Shown one piece after another: positions 14,367-23,525 of a stretch of 26,692 bases of DNA (the stretch's first letter is position 1; each line of letters starts with the position of its first letter). The position numbers were made by a program, and so were the translations under genes. A model generated the notes under the pieces. It searched no databases. It was given only the letters and a program-made list of their open reading frames with translations, and was not told the DNA's origin. This DNA comes from Trichloromonas sp034006665 (GTDB taxonomy: Bacteria > Desulfobacterota > Desulfuromonadia > Desulfuromonadales > Trichloromonadaceae), in NCBI RefSeq assembly GCF_034006665.1, contig NZ_JAVESI010000048.1, positions 1 to 26,692 on the forward strand, read 5' to 3'.

Positions 14367-15737
14367 TCAGCCGTCGTTCTGCACCTCGTGCTTTTTCATG
14401 AGATCGTAGAAGGTCGGTCGGCTGACCCCGAGTTCATCCGAAGCTTTGACCACATTGCCGCCGTGACGTTTCAGAGCCGCAACCAGCATGTCCCTTTCCA
14501 GGCGATCCCGGGCCTCCTTGAGGGTCGGCGGCGCAGCGTCCGGATCGGCGAACCGGTCATGGCCGCCGAAACCGAGATCGTCAGGGGAGAGCAGGGGAGA
14601 ATCGGCGAGGAGAATGGCCCGTTTGATCTTGTTTTCCAGTTCGCGCACATTCCCCGGCCAGGCGTAGGCGCGCATGGCGGTCTCGGCAGCGGGGCCGAAG
14701 CCCTTGATCTTCTTGCCGAAATCGTTGGTGTAGCGACTCAAGAAGAGATTCGCCAGAAGACGGATATCCTCCCCCCGGTCACGCAGGGGAGGAAGGCGAA
14801 GGGAGATCACGCTGATGCGGTAGTAGAGATCCTCGCGGAAACGCCCCTCGCGGATGGCCTTTTCAATATCGACGTTGGTGGCGGCAACGATGCGGGTGTT
14901 GATTTCGATATTCTCTCGACCACCGACCCGCTGAATGGTCTTTTCCTGAAGGAAACGCAGCAGCTTAACCTGCAGAGGCAGAGGCAGTTCGCCGATCTCG
15001 TCGAGAAAGAGGGTGCCGCCGTGGGCGTACTCCACCTTTCCCTGCACCCGGTTCGCAGCCCCGGTGAAGGCCCCCTTTTCGTGGCCGAAGAGTTCCGCCT
15101 CCAGCAGATTTTCGGGGATGGCGCCGCAGTTGATGGGGATAAAAGGTCCGCTCTTCCGCAAGCTCTGAGCATGAATGGCTCGCGCCACCAACTCCTTGCC
15201 GGTGCCGTTTTCCCCCAGCACCAGTACCGGGATATCCGCCGAGGCAATCTTGCGGATGGTGGTGAAGATCTCCTCCATCTCCGGACATTGGCCGAAGATA
15301 CCGTGCATCCCTCCCGGACGTTGCTGGGAGGCGGATTGCAGTCGGCGGTTTTCCTCTTCCAGGGCGGCCAGATGGAAGGCGCGATCGAGAATGATCTTCA
15401 GTTCGGCCAGGTCGATGGGTTTGCGGTAAAAATCATAGGCGCCCAACCGCACCGCCGTCAGCGCGTTGGCCCGGTCCTCATTGCCGGAAAGGACGATAAC
15501 CTTGGTTTCGGGATGGCGCCCCAGAACCATTTCCAGGCAGCGCAACCCTTCGCTCGCGCCATCGGCGTCGGGGGGCAGACCGAGATCAAGGGTCAGAACC
15601 TTGGGTCCGTGCGCCTCGAACAGGCGTAGAGCCTCATTCACATCCTCGGCGAGCAGCACCTCGAAATGCTTGCCCAGCCCCCATTTGAGCTGCTTGCGAA
15701 TCTCCGCGCTGTCGTCCACGATCAGCAGTTTTTCCAC
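14367..15737 (-). CDS. prsR: PrsR, PEP-CTERM-box sigma-54 response regulator
   Basis: A 456-residue NtrC-type transcription activator. The receiver domain (1-118) has Asp8/Asp9, phospho-acceptor Asp51 and Lys106. The AAA+ domain has a Walker A GENGTGKE (175-182), the sigma-54 contact loop GAFTGA (222-227) and Walker B LFLDEIGE (243-250), and ends with the AWPGNVRELEN motif. A Fis-type helix-turn-helix lies at about 425-450 (VVKASDELGVSRPTFYDLMKK). Its position directly after prsK and the exosortase genes marks it as PrsR, the regulator of PEP-CTERM genes. The start is GTG 15737 with AGGAGG four bases upstream. Confidence 0.92.
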   Translation of the reverse strand: MEKLLIVDDSAEIRKQLKWGLGKHFEVLLAEDVNEALRLFEAHGPKVLTLDLGLPPDADGASEGLRCLEMVLGRHPETKVIVLSGNEDRANALTAVRLGAYDFYRKPIDLAELKIILDRAFHLAALEEENRRLQSASQQRPGGMHGIFGQCPEMEEIFTTIRKIASADIPVLVLGENGTGKELVARAIHAQSLRKSGPFIPINCGAIPENLLEAELFGHEKGAFTGAANRVQGKVEYAHGGTLFLDEIGELPLPLQVKLLRFLQEKTIQRVGGRENIEINTRIVAATNVDIEKAIREGRFREDLYYRISVISLRLPPLRDRGEDIRLLANLFLSRYTNDFGKKIKGFGPAAETAMRAYAWPGNVRELENKIKRAILLADSPLLSPDDLGFGGHDRFADPDAAPPTLKEARDRLERDMLVAALKRHGGNVVKASDELGVSRPTFYDLMKKHEVQNDG

Positions 15738-15768
15738 CCGTCCTCCTGCTTAAAACATCTCCGAAACG

Positions 15769-17823
15769 TCAGCCTGCCACCGCCGCTTGCGTCGGCAGCC
15801 AGACGGTAAATACCGACCCTTCGCCCGGCGCACTGTGCACCTCGATGCGGCCACCGTGTCCCTCGATGACTTGGCGGCACTGATAGAGGCCGATGCCCAT
15901 CCCTTTCTTTTTGGTCGTTTCAAAGGGCTGAAAAAGCCGGGTGCGGATAAATTCCTCGCTCATGCCGCAGCCCTGATCGACCACCCGCAAGAAGGCCTGC
16001 CCCGCGCAACCCACCTCGATACGGGGAGGGTGGCCGGCGGCGGCTTCGCGGGCATTGTGCAACAGATTAACCACGACCTTGATCAACTCTGCCGCATCCC
16101 CCCACACCGAAACCGGCTCTCCGCTTATGTCCACGTCGGCGGCACCGGCCAAGGCGGCACCCTCTCTGGCCACCTCCAGCAGATCGCAGGGGACGCTCTC
16201 GATCTGGGGACGATGCTTGACGTTCTGCAGGCGGGCGATCAGGTTCTTCATATTATCCACGGTATGTTCCAAGGTTTCAAACATATCGCCACGAAATTCG
16301 GGATCATCAATGTAATCCCGGGCGTTGTCCACTACCAGAGCCAGTCCCGAAACCAGATTTTTCAGGTCATGGATGACGAAAGTGGAGACCCGGCCGATGG
16401 CGGCCATCTCATGAGCCGCCGCCAGGTCGGCGTAGAGCTTGCGGCTGAGCAGCACGCCGATGGTCTGATGGGCGAGGATCTTCATCAGATCGAAATCCTC
16501 GTAGGTCAGCCGCTCCTGCTGGTAAATCCGCCGGCCAAGCACGATGAATCCTTCCAGCGTATTCTCGAAGCGCAGCGGCACAAGCAGAGAAGCGCCCATG
16601 GCGCGCAGCCGCGCCCAGTCTCCAACGAGCAGGGACTCATCCTCTTCCCCCAGATCGATCACCCAATCCTGCCCAACCATGCGAGCCAGCAAGGGATGGT
16701 CTGCCTCGAAGCACAGCTCGGCCGCCTCATTTTCAAAGCAGGCGGAACAGCGAAAGCACCCGCCCTCCCGATCGCGAAGAAAGAGGGCCGCGCCGCGCAG
16801 GGAAAAGGTTTCGGCGTAGAACTCCAGCACCCCTTTTTCCAACTCCTCGCGGCTGCGAGCACCAACCAGTTTGCTGGTGAATTGCAGCCACTCGTTCCGG
16901 TAATCGTATTTCTGCTGATAGAAATTCTTATGCAACAGTACCCGGATGCGCCGCCGGATGCGCTCGGAAAGAAGCAGCATGACCAGAGCGAAGCCAGCCA
17001 GAACCGCGAGACCGACGAAAAAGGATCGATTGCCCGAAAGATGCAGATAACGCATACCGGCGCCGAAGATCCCGAGCAGAATCAGGTAAAAGCCGACCGC
17101 CAAAAGCACCACCGAACGATAGGCGATTTCCCGCGAAACCCGGATGCGTACGGCTTCGCCCCGGCGCAGACGGCTGAAGGCCATCAGCCCGACTCCCAAG
17201 GCGAGACTTAAGGAACGCACCGGCAGCAGGTTCATATCCAACGAGCGATAGAGCAGCGCCTGACTGTAATAGATGACCAGCACGGCCAGCAACACACTGG
17301 CGCCCATGACCTCGAACTTGATGCGCCAGCGGTCGGGACGAGGCAGAGCCACCAAGGTGCGCTCCAGTTGCGCTAGGGCCACAACCAGACAGACCATGAG
17401 TGCCACATAGAAAAAATAGCCGGCCGAGCCGAGGAAGAGCATCTTTTCCTCGGCGAAGTCGGGAGAATAAAAAATCGCCGAGGTCGGCAGCAACAGGGCT
17501 GCCAGAGGAAAGGCCAGAGTAGCGAGGAGCAACAGCCGCGACAGCCGGGACATCTCGCGCCAGCCGCCGGTCCGGGAAAAGACCAGGGCGAAAAGCAGCC
17601 AGAACCCGGGGAGAACGGATTCGGCCAGAAGCGCGCCCCGCTTCCAGAATTGCAGTCCTTCCGGGTCGAGCAACACCCGCAGGTCGCAGAACTCCAGAAC
17701 CACGCAGGCCAGCAGCCCCCCTGCCAGAACGAAGGAGGAAAGACGGCGCGGCCGGTGGGCGAGCAGATAGGCACCGTAGCCGACAGTCAGTAAAATCGCG
17801 AGAATGGAAAAAATCATCTGCAT
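15769..17823 (-). CDS. prsK: PrsK, PEP-CTERM system histidine kinase
   Basis: A 684-residue sensor kinase. The first 290 residues are a membrane sensor with about eight hydrophobic segments. A GAF-like domain follows at about 315-460. The H-box is VIHDLKN with His485, the N-box is NLLHNAREA (Asn590), and the G boxes are VDQGCGM and GMGIGL (641-646) before EVHSAPGEGSVFTVWLP. The H-box with DLKN is typical of PrsK. It should phosphorylate PrsR at Asp51; the prsR start is 31 bases downstream. The stimulus is not evident from sequence. Confidence 0.92.
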   Translation of the reverse strand: MQMIFSILAILLTVGYGAYLLAHRPRRLSSFVLAGGLLACVVLEFCDLRVLLDPEGLQFWKRGALLAESVLPGFWLLFALVFSRTGGWREMSRLSRLLLLATLAFPLAALLLPTSAIFYSPDFAEEKMLFLGSAGYFFYVALMVCLVVALAQLERTLVALPRPDRWRIKFEVMGASVLLAVLVIYYSQALLYRSLDMNLLPVRSLSLALGVGLMAFSRLRRGEAVRIRVSREIAYRSVVLLAVGFYLILLGIFGAGMRYLHLSGNRSFFVGLAVLAGFALVMLLLSERIRRRIRVLLHKNFYQQKYDYRNEWLQFTSKLVGARSREELEKGVLEFYAETFSLRGAALFLRDREGGCFRCSACFENEAAELCFEADHPLLARMVGQDWVIDLGEEDESLLVGDWARLRAMGASLLVPLRFENTLEGFIVLGRRIYQQERLTYEDFDLMKILAHQTIGVLLSRKLYADLAAAHEMAAIGRVSTFVIHDLKNLVSGLALVVDNARDYIDDPEFRGDMFETLEHTVDNMKNLIARLQNVKHRPQIESVPCDLLEVAREGAALAGAADVDISGEPVSVWGDAAELIKVVVNLLHNAREAAAGHPPRIEVGCAGQAFLRVVDQGCGMSEEFIRTRLFQPFETTKKKGMGIGLYQCRQVIEGHGGRIEVHSAPGEGSVFTVWLPTQAAVAG

Positions 17824-17857
17824 GGGATCAAGAAAACGAGATTCAAGGGTTCGCCCC

Positions 17858-18487
17858 CTACTTCGGCAGAACCGCTTTGATATGGGGATAAAAATCCCGT
17901 ACGAAACGCTCGCCGGCCTCTAGGGCGCCGAGATCCCCCTCCCGGTAAGGAACGGAAACCCGCACGAAGGTGGAATCCCGACGGTTGTGCAGGATCGAAT
18001 GGGTGATTTCCGCCAGTTTTAGGGCATATTCGCTGGTCAGCGTCCTCCCCTTGACCTGAAACCAGTACAAAAAGAGCTCCCGCTGCGCGCCGTTCTGGTA
18101 GACCGCCTCCACCAAGTGGACGTCGTCGTCACCAATATTCAGCGTCTTGCTCTGTTCGGAAATATTCAGCCAGCCGCTGCCGGGAAGACAATGCTTGGGC
18201 GAATGGATCGGCCCGCTCTCCGGCCCGCCACCGTGATAACCGAGGTAGAGGGAGACGGAACGGCGCGCGTCGTCGGCATAAACCCGGTAGAGATAATCGG
18301 TGGGACGCAGTCCCTTCAACACCGCGTCACTGAAACGGGTTTCTCCGGTCTTCGTCCACCCGGCAAGACGCAGGGGAATTTCTTCAAGGGGCCGCGCCAC
18401 CGGCACTTCCACATCCTCATGAAAGGCGACGAAAAGCGCGGCCAGGATCAACAGGAGATAAACGACGAAAAAACGCATCTTGTTCAT
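17858..18487 (-). CDS. epsI: EpsI-family protein (exosortase-associated)
   Basis: A 209-residue EpsI-domain protein. One N-terminal membrane segment (about 5-21) anchors a periplasmic domain with family marks IPLRLAGW, SVSLYLGYHGG, IHSPKHCLPGSGW and the later LFLYWFQVKGR. EpsI domains always accompany exosortases and exopolysaccharide loci; their exact activity is unknown. In many XrtA proteins this domain is fused to the exosortase, but here it is a separate gene whose ATG overlaps the exosortase stop by four bases, so the two are cotranslated. Confidence 0.9.
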   Translation of the reverse strand: MNKMRFFVVYLLLILAALFVAFHEDVEVPVARPLEEIPLRLAGWTKTGETRFSDAVLKGLRPTDYLYRVYADDARRSVSLYLGYHGGGPESGPIHSPKHCLPGSGWLNISEQSKTLNIGDDDVHLVEAVYQNGAQRELFLYWFQVKGRTLTSEYALKLAEITHSILHNRRDSTFVRVSVPYREGDLGALEAGERFVRDFYPHIKAVLPK

Positions 18488-19323
18488 GCCGGCCCCACCT
18501 TACGCAAGAGTGCTCCCAGCAGAAAGAGCAGAACCATGGCCAGGGCGAAGACTGCCAGGCCGGCGAATTCGTGAAAAAAGCCCTCGGCCGCCGCCGCCCC
18601 GTAATACTGGGCCAGCACGCCGGTGACGATGACCCGGAACATGTTAGTGGCGATGGCAATGGGCACCGCCGAAAGAACCATGATCACCCGCATCAGGTGG
18701 GATTTCTGGGAGAAGACCGCATAGGCCACGGCCAGGGCCAGAAGCGACATGAGGGAGCGCAGCCCGCTGCAGGCATCGGCCACCTCCAATACGGTCTGGG
18801 GAAACATGATGATGTTTCCTTCGCGCAGCACGGCGATGCCCATGAACTTGAGAGCGGCCACGGAAAATTTGGCGACCAGCAGCTTGAGGGGAAAGGCCAT
18901 GGCGTCGTAGACAATGTAGGGAAGCGGCACCATGAAGAGGAGAAAACCGACAGGCAGCAAAAGCCCCTTGAAGACCGCCCAGCCGAACCAGAAGAGGATG
19001 ATGCCGCCGAGCAGGAAGACCAGCGATGACCGCATGGTAAAATACTCGGTTCCGGCGAACCCGAAGATCAACAGCAACAGGCTGGCGATGATCACCAAGA
19101 GTCCGGCGTTGCTCGGCCGCACCGGCATCTCCTTCAGCTCCGGCCACTTCTGCCAGGCGAAATATCCGGCGATCAGCGGCACCAGAAAGCCGTGGGAATA
19201 GTTGGGGTCGTTATTCCAATCGGAAACCATCCCCGGCACCACCGTCCAGTAGGTCAGCGCCAACAACGGTAGCAGCGCCAACAGATACCAGCGGTTTTCC
19301 CGCAAACCATCCTGAAATATCAT
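18484..19323 (-). CDS. Exosortase (PEP-CTERM processing transpeptidase)
   Basis: A 279-residue polytopic membrane protein of the exosortase family, which cleaves PEP-CTERM proteins and is thought to transfer them to the surface or exopolysaccharide. About eight hydrophobic segments are visible. The periplasmic NYSHGFLVPLIAGYFAW block (41-57) and catalytic residues Cys185 (DACSGLRS), Arg230 (ATNMFRV) and His251 (FFHEFAG) are all present. The subtype is probably XrtA-like, since the only target in the window has a standard VPEPETW signal, but this is not proven. ATG 19323 has GGGGAG upstream. It is the first gene of the operon with epsI, prsK and prsR. Confidence 0.92.
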   Translation of the reverse strand: MIFQDGLRENRWYLLALLPLLALTYWTVVPGMVSDWNNDPNYSHGFLVPLIAGYFAWQKWPELKEMPVRPSNAGLLVIIASLLLLIFGFAGTEYFTMRSSLVFLLGGIILFWFGWAVFKGLLLPVGFLLFMVPLPYIVYDAMAFPLKLLVAKFSVAALKFMGIAVLREGNIIMFPQTVLEVADACSGLRSLMSLLALAVAYAVFSQKSHLMRVIMVLSAVPIAIATNMFRVIVTGVLAQYYGAAAAEGFFHEFAGLAVFALAMVLLFLLGALLRKVGPA

Positions 19324-19363
19324 CTATGCTCCCCCCTAGGCGATGTAAGACAAAATCTTTTTG

Positions 19364-19566
19364 GTCCACGGAAGACACGGAAAGCACGGACAAAATATTG
19401 AAAATCTTTTTTGACGGGATAAGAGCGGGTAAAATCTGATGTTAAAATCCCAACCCCCAAAGATTTATCCGGTTCTATCCGCAGGCAGTTATCCGCCTTT
19501 ATCCTGTCCAAAACCAAGCCTTTGACCTTTAGGTTTCTTTCCGTGTCTTCCGTGCTTTCCGTGGAC
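19364..19566. repeat. Nested inverted repeat of short degenerate units
   Basis: The outer left arm starts with GTCCACGGAAGACACGG (19364 on) and the outer right arm, ending at 19566, reads GTCCACGGAAAGCACGG on the opposite strand; each arm has three CACGGAA-type nonamers. Inside them, GACGGGATAAGAGCGGGTAA (19413-19432) faces a region (about 19489-19508) that reads GACAGGATAAAGGCGGATAA on the other strand, with two further CGGATA copies near 19465-19485. The region between xrt and manB contains no gene. It could fold into a large imperfect hairpin or be a MITE-like repeat; its function is unknown. Confidence 0.75.
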
Positions 19567-19575
19567 ATGTTTTTT

Positions 19576-20928
19576 TCACTCTTGAGCATCCACAAGTGCC
19601 AGTATCTCGGCGGTTTTCGCCTCCATCAGCACCTGATTCCCCCGGGATTCGACGTTGAGACGCAGAACCTGTTCGGTGTTGGAGGAGCGCAGGTTGAAGC
19701 GCCACTCGGGAAACTCCATACTCAGGCCGTCGGTGCGGTCGATGGCCGGAGCCAAAGAGGCGTAAGCCGCCTCGACCCGGGCCAGGGCGCCTTGCGGATC
19801 GGCCAATGCCCGGTTGATCTCGCCGCTGGCGGGAAACTTTGCCATCCGCTCACCAACGAGTTCGGAGAGCAGCTTGCGCTTGCGGCACATCAGTTCAAGC
19901 ACCAGCAGCCAAGGGATCATGCCGCTGTCGCAATAAGCGAAGTCCCGGAAATAGTGATGGGCACTCATCTCGCCGCCATAAACGGCGTCTTCATGGCGCA
20001 TCCGTTCCTTGATGAAGGCATGGCCGGTCTTGCTCTGCACCGGCACCCCGCCGGCCGCCTCTACCATGTCGATGGTATTCCAGGTCAGGCGCGGGTCGTG
20101 GATGATTTTCGCCCCCGGTTCGCGGGCGAGAAAGGCCTCAGCGAGCAGACCGACGATGTAATAGCCCTCGATGAACCGCCCCTGCTCATCGAACAGAAAG
20201 CAGCGGTCAAAGTCGCCGTCCCAGGCAATACCCAAGGCCGCGCCGTGCTCCAGCACCGCCTGGCTGGTGATGTCGCGATTCTCCGGCAAGAGCGGGTTGG
20301 GGATGCCGTTGGGGAAGGTGCCGTCCGGTTCGTGGCAGATCTTGAAGACCTCGCAAGGAAGCTGCTTCTCCAGCAGATCAATGACCGGACCGGCACAGCC
20401 ATTGCCGGCATTAACCACGATCTTCAGGAGGCGCAACCGGGTGGCATCGATATAGCCGAGCAGGTGGCGGATATAGGGAACTTTCATATCCATGGCTTCG
20501 ACCGTACCGGTTCTTTCCGCCGGAAGAAAATCCCCCGCCTCCGCCAGGCGGCGAATTTCGTGCAGGCCGCTGTCGCCGCTGATCGGCCGGCTGCCTTCGC
20601 GCACCAGCTTCATGCCGTTGTAATCCATGGGATTATGGCTGGCGGTAACCATGATGCCGCCGTCGGCGCGGCTGTAGAAGGTGGCGAAATAGACCTCCTC
20701 GGTGCCGCATAGGCCGATGTCGACCACATCGGCGCCGCCCTCGGTCAGCCCCCGGGTCAGGGCCGCGCAGAGACCGGCGCTGGAAAGGCGCACGTCGCGG
20801 CCGACAATCACCTTGCCGGGTTTCAGAAACTGGGCATAGGCCCGGCCGATGCGGTAAGCCACGTCGTCGTTCAGTTCATCGGGGATCCGCCCCCGGATGT
20901 CATAGGCTTTGAAGCAGTTCAGTTGCAC
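19576..20928 (-). CDS. manB: Phosphomannomutase/phosphoglucomutase
   Basis: A 450-residue alpha-D-phosphohexomutase that interconverts mannose-6-phosphate and mannose-1-phosphate (and probably the glucose forms). Key sites are KAYDIRG near the N-terminus, the phosphoserine loop TASHNPMDYNGMK, the metal loop DGDFDRC, the sugar-binding GGEMSAHH and the C-terminal phosphate loop RSSNTEQVLRL. The start is GTG 20928 with GGAG about nine bases before it; a longer frame to 21015 would overlap manC. It follows manC by 13 bases, and together they supply GDP-mannose. Confidence 0.9.
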   Translation of the reverse strand: MQLNCFKAYDIRGRIPDELNDDVAYRIGRAYAQFLKPGKVIVGRDVRLSSAGLCAALTRGLTEGGADVVDIGLCGTEEVYFATFYSRADGGIMVTASHNPMDYNGMKLVREGSRPISGDSGLHEIRRLAEAGDFLPAERTGTVEAMDMKVPYIRHLLGYIDATRLRLLKIVVNAGNGCAGPVIDLLEKQLPCEVFKICHEPDGTFPNGIPNPLLPENRDITSQAVLEHGAALGIAWDGDFDRCFLFDEQGRFIEGYYIVGLLAEAFLAREPGAKIIHDPRLTWNTIDMVEAAGGVPVQSKTGHAFIKERMRHEDAVYGGEMSAHHYFRDFAYCDSGMIPWLLVLELMCRKRKLLSELVGERMAKFPASGEINRALADPQGALARVEAAYASLAPAIDRTDGLSMEFPEWRFNLRSSNTEQVLRLNVESRGNQVLMEAKTAEILALVDAQE

Positions 20929-20941
20929 TTGACTCGTCTCC

Positions 20942-22357
20942 TCAGGCTCTTCCGTAGGTATCCTCGAAGCGTTCGATGTCGTCTTCTCCCAGATAGCTTC
21001 CCGACTGGACCTCAATCAACTCCAGGGGAATCTTGCCGGGGTTCTCCAGGCGATGGGTCTCGCCGAGGGGGATGTAGGTCGACTGGTTCTCGGTGAGCAA
21101 GAAGATTTTTTCACCACAAGTGATGCGCGCCGTCCCCCTGACCACCACCCAATGCTCGGCGCGATGGTGATGACGTTGCAGGGAGAGGGCCGCGCCGGGG
21201 GCGACGACAATCCTTTTCACCTGATAGCGGGGGGCCTCGCCGATGCATTCGTAGCTCCCCCAGGGGCGATTGACACACCGGTGGAGCAGAGCTTCGCCGC
21301 GCTTCTGCTCCTTGAGCCGGGCGACGATCTCCTTGACCTCCTGCACCTGTTCCTTGGCCGCCACCAGCACCGCATCGGCAGTCTCCACCACCACCAGATT
21401 CTCTACCCCCACCGTCGCCAGCAAGCGGCTTCCGGCATACAGATAACAATCGCGGCTGGCGTGGGCAAGCACATCGCCGTGGCTGACATTGCCGTCGCCA
21501 TCCCGCGCCCCTACTTCCCACAGGGCCGACCAGGAACCGACGTCGCTCCAGCCGGCATCGAGGGGCACCACCGCCGCGTCGGCGGTCTTCTCCATCAATG
21601 CATAGTCGACGGAATTTCCCGGACAGGCGGCGAAGGCCTCGGCGTCGAGACGCAAAAAGTCGAGATCGACCGCCGCCCGCTCCACGGCCTCCCGGCAACA
21701 GGCGACCATCGCCGGCTCAAACCTTTCAAGCTGACGCAGATAGTCGGAAGCGCGAAAGAGAAACATACCGCTGTTCCAGTAATACTCCCCGGACTCAACG
21801 TAGGCCCGGGCCTTCGCCGGCGCCGGTTTTTCGACGAAAGCGGCGACGGCGTAGGCATCGGCCGCTTCATCCAGCGGTGCGCCCCGACGGATGTAGCCGT
21901 AGCCCGTCTCGGGACCGGTCGGCACAATGCCGAAGGTCATCAGCCGCCCCTGCCCTGCTTCCGTAGCCGCCAAAGCCACGGCCCGGCGCAGCGCCTCGGC
22001 GTCACGGATAACGTGATCCGCCGGCAGCACCAGAAGCAGCGGATCGTCGCCCTCGGCCAGGGCGCGAATCGCCGCCACCGCCACCGCCGGGGCGGTATTG
22101 CGCCCGACCGGTTCAAGGATGATGGCCGAAGGGATTTGGCCGATGGCCCGCAGCTGCTCGGCGACCATAAAGCGATGACTTTCGTTGCAGACCACCAGCG
22201 GCGCCGCCAGGTCGGGAGTCCCCGCCAACCGGCAAAGGGTCTCCTGCAACATCGTCCGCTCCCCAACCAGGGGCAGCAACTGCTTCGGATAAAGCTCCCG
22301 GGAAAGCGGCCACAACCGCGTCCCCGCCCCTCCCGACAAAATCACCGGCACGATCAT
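20942..22357 (-). CDS. manC: Mannose-1-phosphate guanylyltransferase/mannose-6-phosphate isomerase
   Basis: A 471-residue bifunctional type II enzyme that makes GDP-mannose. The N-terminal nucleotidyltransferase has SGGAGTRLWPLSRELYPKQ (about 7-25), the LPADHVI site and FVEKP. The C-terminal cupin isomerase domain has NRPWGSYECI and SLQRHHHRAEHWVVVRGTA with its metal-binding histidines. The length fits the family (about 470). The frame is open further upstream, but ATG 22357 is preceded by AAAGGAG and matches the usual MIVPVILSGG start. It lies between wecB and manB, so it belongs to the exopolysaccharide precursor operon. Confidence 0.93.
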   Translation of the reverse strand: MIVPVILSGGAGTRLWPLSRELYPKQLLPLVGERTMLQETLCRLAGTPDLAAPLVVCNESHRFMVAEQLRAIGQIPSAIILEPVGRNTAPAVAVAAIRALAEGDDPLLLVLPADHVIRDAEALRRAVALAATEAGQGRLMTFGIVPTGPETGYGYIRRGAPLDEAADAYAVAAFVEKPAPAKARAYVESGEYYWNSGMFLFRASDYLRQLERFEPAMVACCREAVERAAVDLDFLRLDAEAFAACPGNSVDYALMEKTADAAVVPLDAGWSDVGSWSALWEVGARDGDGNVSHGDVLAHASRDCYLYAGSRLLATVGVENLVVVETADAVLVAAKEQVQEVKEIVARLKEQKRGEALLHRCVNRPWGSYECIGEAPRYQVKRIVVAPGAALSLQRHHHRAEHWVVVRGTARITCGEKIFLLTENQSTYIPLGETHRLENPGKIPLELIEVQSGSYLGEDDIERFEDTYGRA

Positions 22358-22418
22358 TGACGACAACTCCTTTAAAAACCTTTTCGTGTCTTCCCTGGAC
22401 AGCATTAGACCGTTCTTT

Positions 22419-23525
22419 TCAGCCCAGCTTCTGAACCAGAACATCGACAATCCGCTCCGCCGCGTGGCCGTCCCACTTCTCCGGGCTCCGTCCCTGGGGG
22501 ATTTCACCGTTTAAAATTTTGCGCGCCTCTTCCAAAATCCTGGTCTTGTCGTTGCCGACCATGATGTTCGAGCCGACCTCACAGGTGATGGGGCGCTCGG
22601 TGTTGGGGCGCATGGTGATGCAGGGAACGCCGAGAACCGTGGTCTCTTCCTGCAAACCACCACTATCGGTGAGGACCAGTTTCGCATTCATGTTGAGATG
22701 GAGAAATTCCAGATAGCCCAACGGCTCGGTGATCCAGATGCCTTCGACCTTCGCGCCGCTGTTGAAAAAATGCCCGAGACCAAACTGTTCAGCCATCTTT
22801 TTCGTCCGGGGATGGATGGGAAAGACGATGGGCAGATCCTTCGCGATCTCCGCCAGCGCTTCGAGAATGCCGGTCAGCACCCGTTTGTCGTCGACATTGC
22901 CGGGACGGTGCATGGTCAAGGTCGCGTAGCCCTGGGGAGTCAGGCCCAGCTTGCGGCTCAGATCGAGGGTCGAGGCCAGCGCCCGGTGCTTGAGCAGGGT
23001 GTCGATCATGACGTTGCCGACGAAGAAAATCTTGTCGGCAGGCACCCCCTCGGCGGCCAGGTTCTCGTCGGCAAAATGGTCGGTGGTGAAGAGATAGTCG
23101 CAAAGGACGTCGGTGCAGAGGCGGTTGATCTCCTCGGGCATGGACATATCCCGGGAACGCAGCCCGGCTTCGACATGGGCAACCTGGATCCCCAGCTTCT
23201 TGGCGGTGATGGTACAGGCCATGGTCGAATTGACGTCGCCGACGACAAGAACCAGATCGGGCTTCTCTTGCAGGCAGACCTTTTCGAACTCGACCATAAT
23301 CCGCGCCGTCTGCTCGGCGTGGGAGCCGCTGCCGACCTCCAGGTTGATATCCGGCTTGGGCATGCCGAGGTCGACGAAGAAGGACTGACTCATCCTTTCG
23401 TCGTAATGCTGCCCGGTATGCACCAGAAGGTGGCGGATTTTCTCGGGATATCGGTTCATAGCCTCGATGATCGGGGCCATTTTCATGAAGTTCGGCCGAG
23501 CGCCAACCACGTTGATGATTTTCAC
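22419..23525 (-). CDS. wecB: UDP-N-acetylglucosamine 2-epimerase (non-hydrolysing)
   Basis: A 368-residue enzyme that converts UDP-GlcNAc to UDP-ManNAc. Family motifs in order are VVGARPNFMKMAPI (6-19, GTRPE-type loop), HTGQHYDERMS, VVGDVNSTMA, HVEAGLRS, TMHRPGNVD and TDSGGLQEE. The start is GTG 23525 with AAGGAGG six bases away. It is the first gene of the wecB-manC-manB group. No UDP-ManNAc dehydrogenase (wecC) is in the window, so the sugar may be used as ManNAc or the dehydrogenase lies elsewhere. Confidence 0.92.
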   Translation of the reverse strand: MKIINVVGARPNFMKMAPIIEAMNRYPEKIRHLLVHTGQHYDERMSQSFFVDLGMPKPDINLEVGSGSHAEQTARIMVEFEKVCLQEKPDLVLVVGDVNSTMACTITAKKLGIQVAHVEAGLRSRDMSMPEEINRLCTDVLCDYLFTTDHFADENLAAEGVPADKIFFVGNVMIDTLLKHRALASTLDLSRKLGLTPQGYATLTMHRPGNVDDKRVLTGILEALAEIAKDLPIVFPIHPRTKKMAEQFGLGHFFNSGAKVEGIWITEPLGYLEFLHLNMNAKLVLTDSGGLQEETTVLGVPCITMRPNTERPITCEVGSNIMVGNDKTRILEEARKILNGEIPQGRSPEKWDGHAAERIVDVLVQKLG

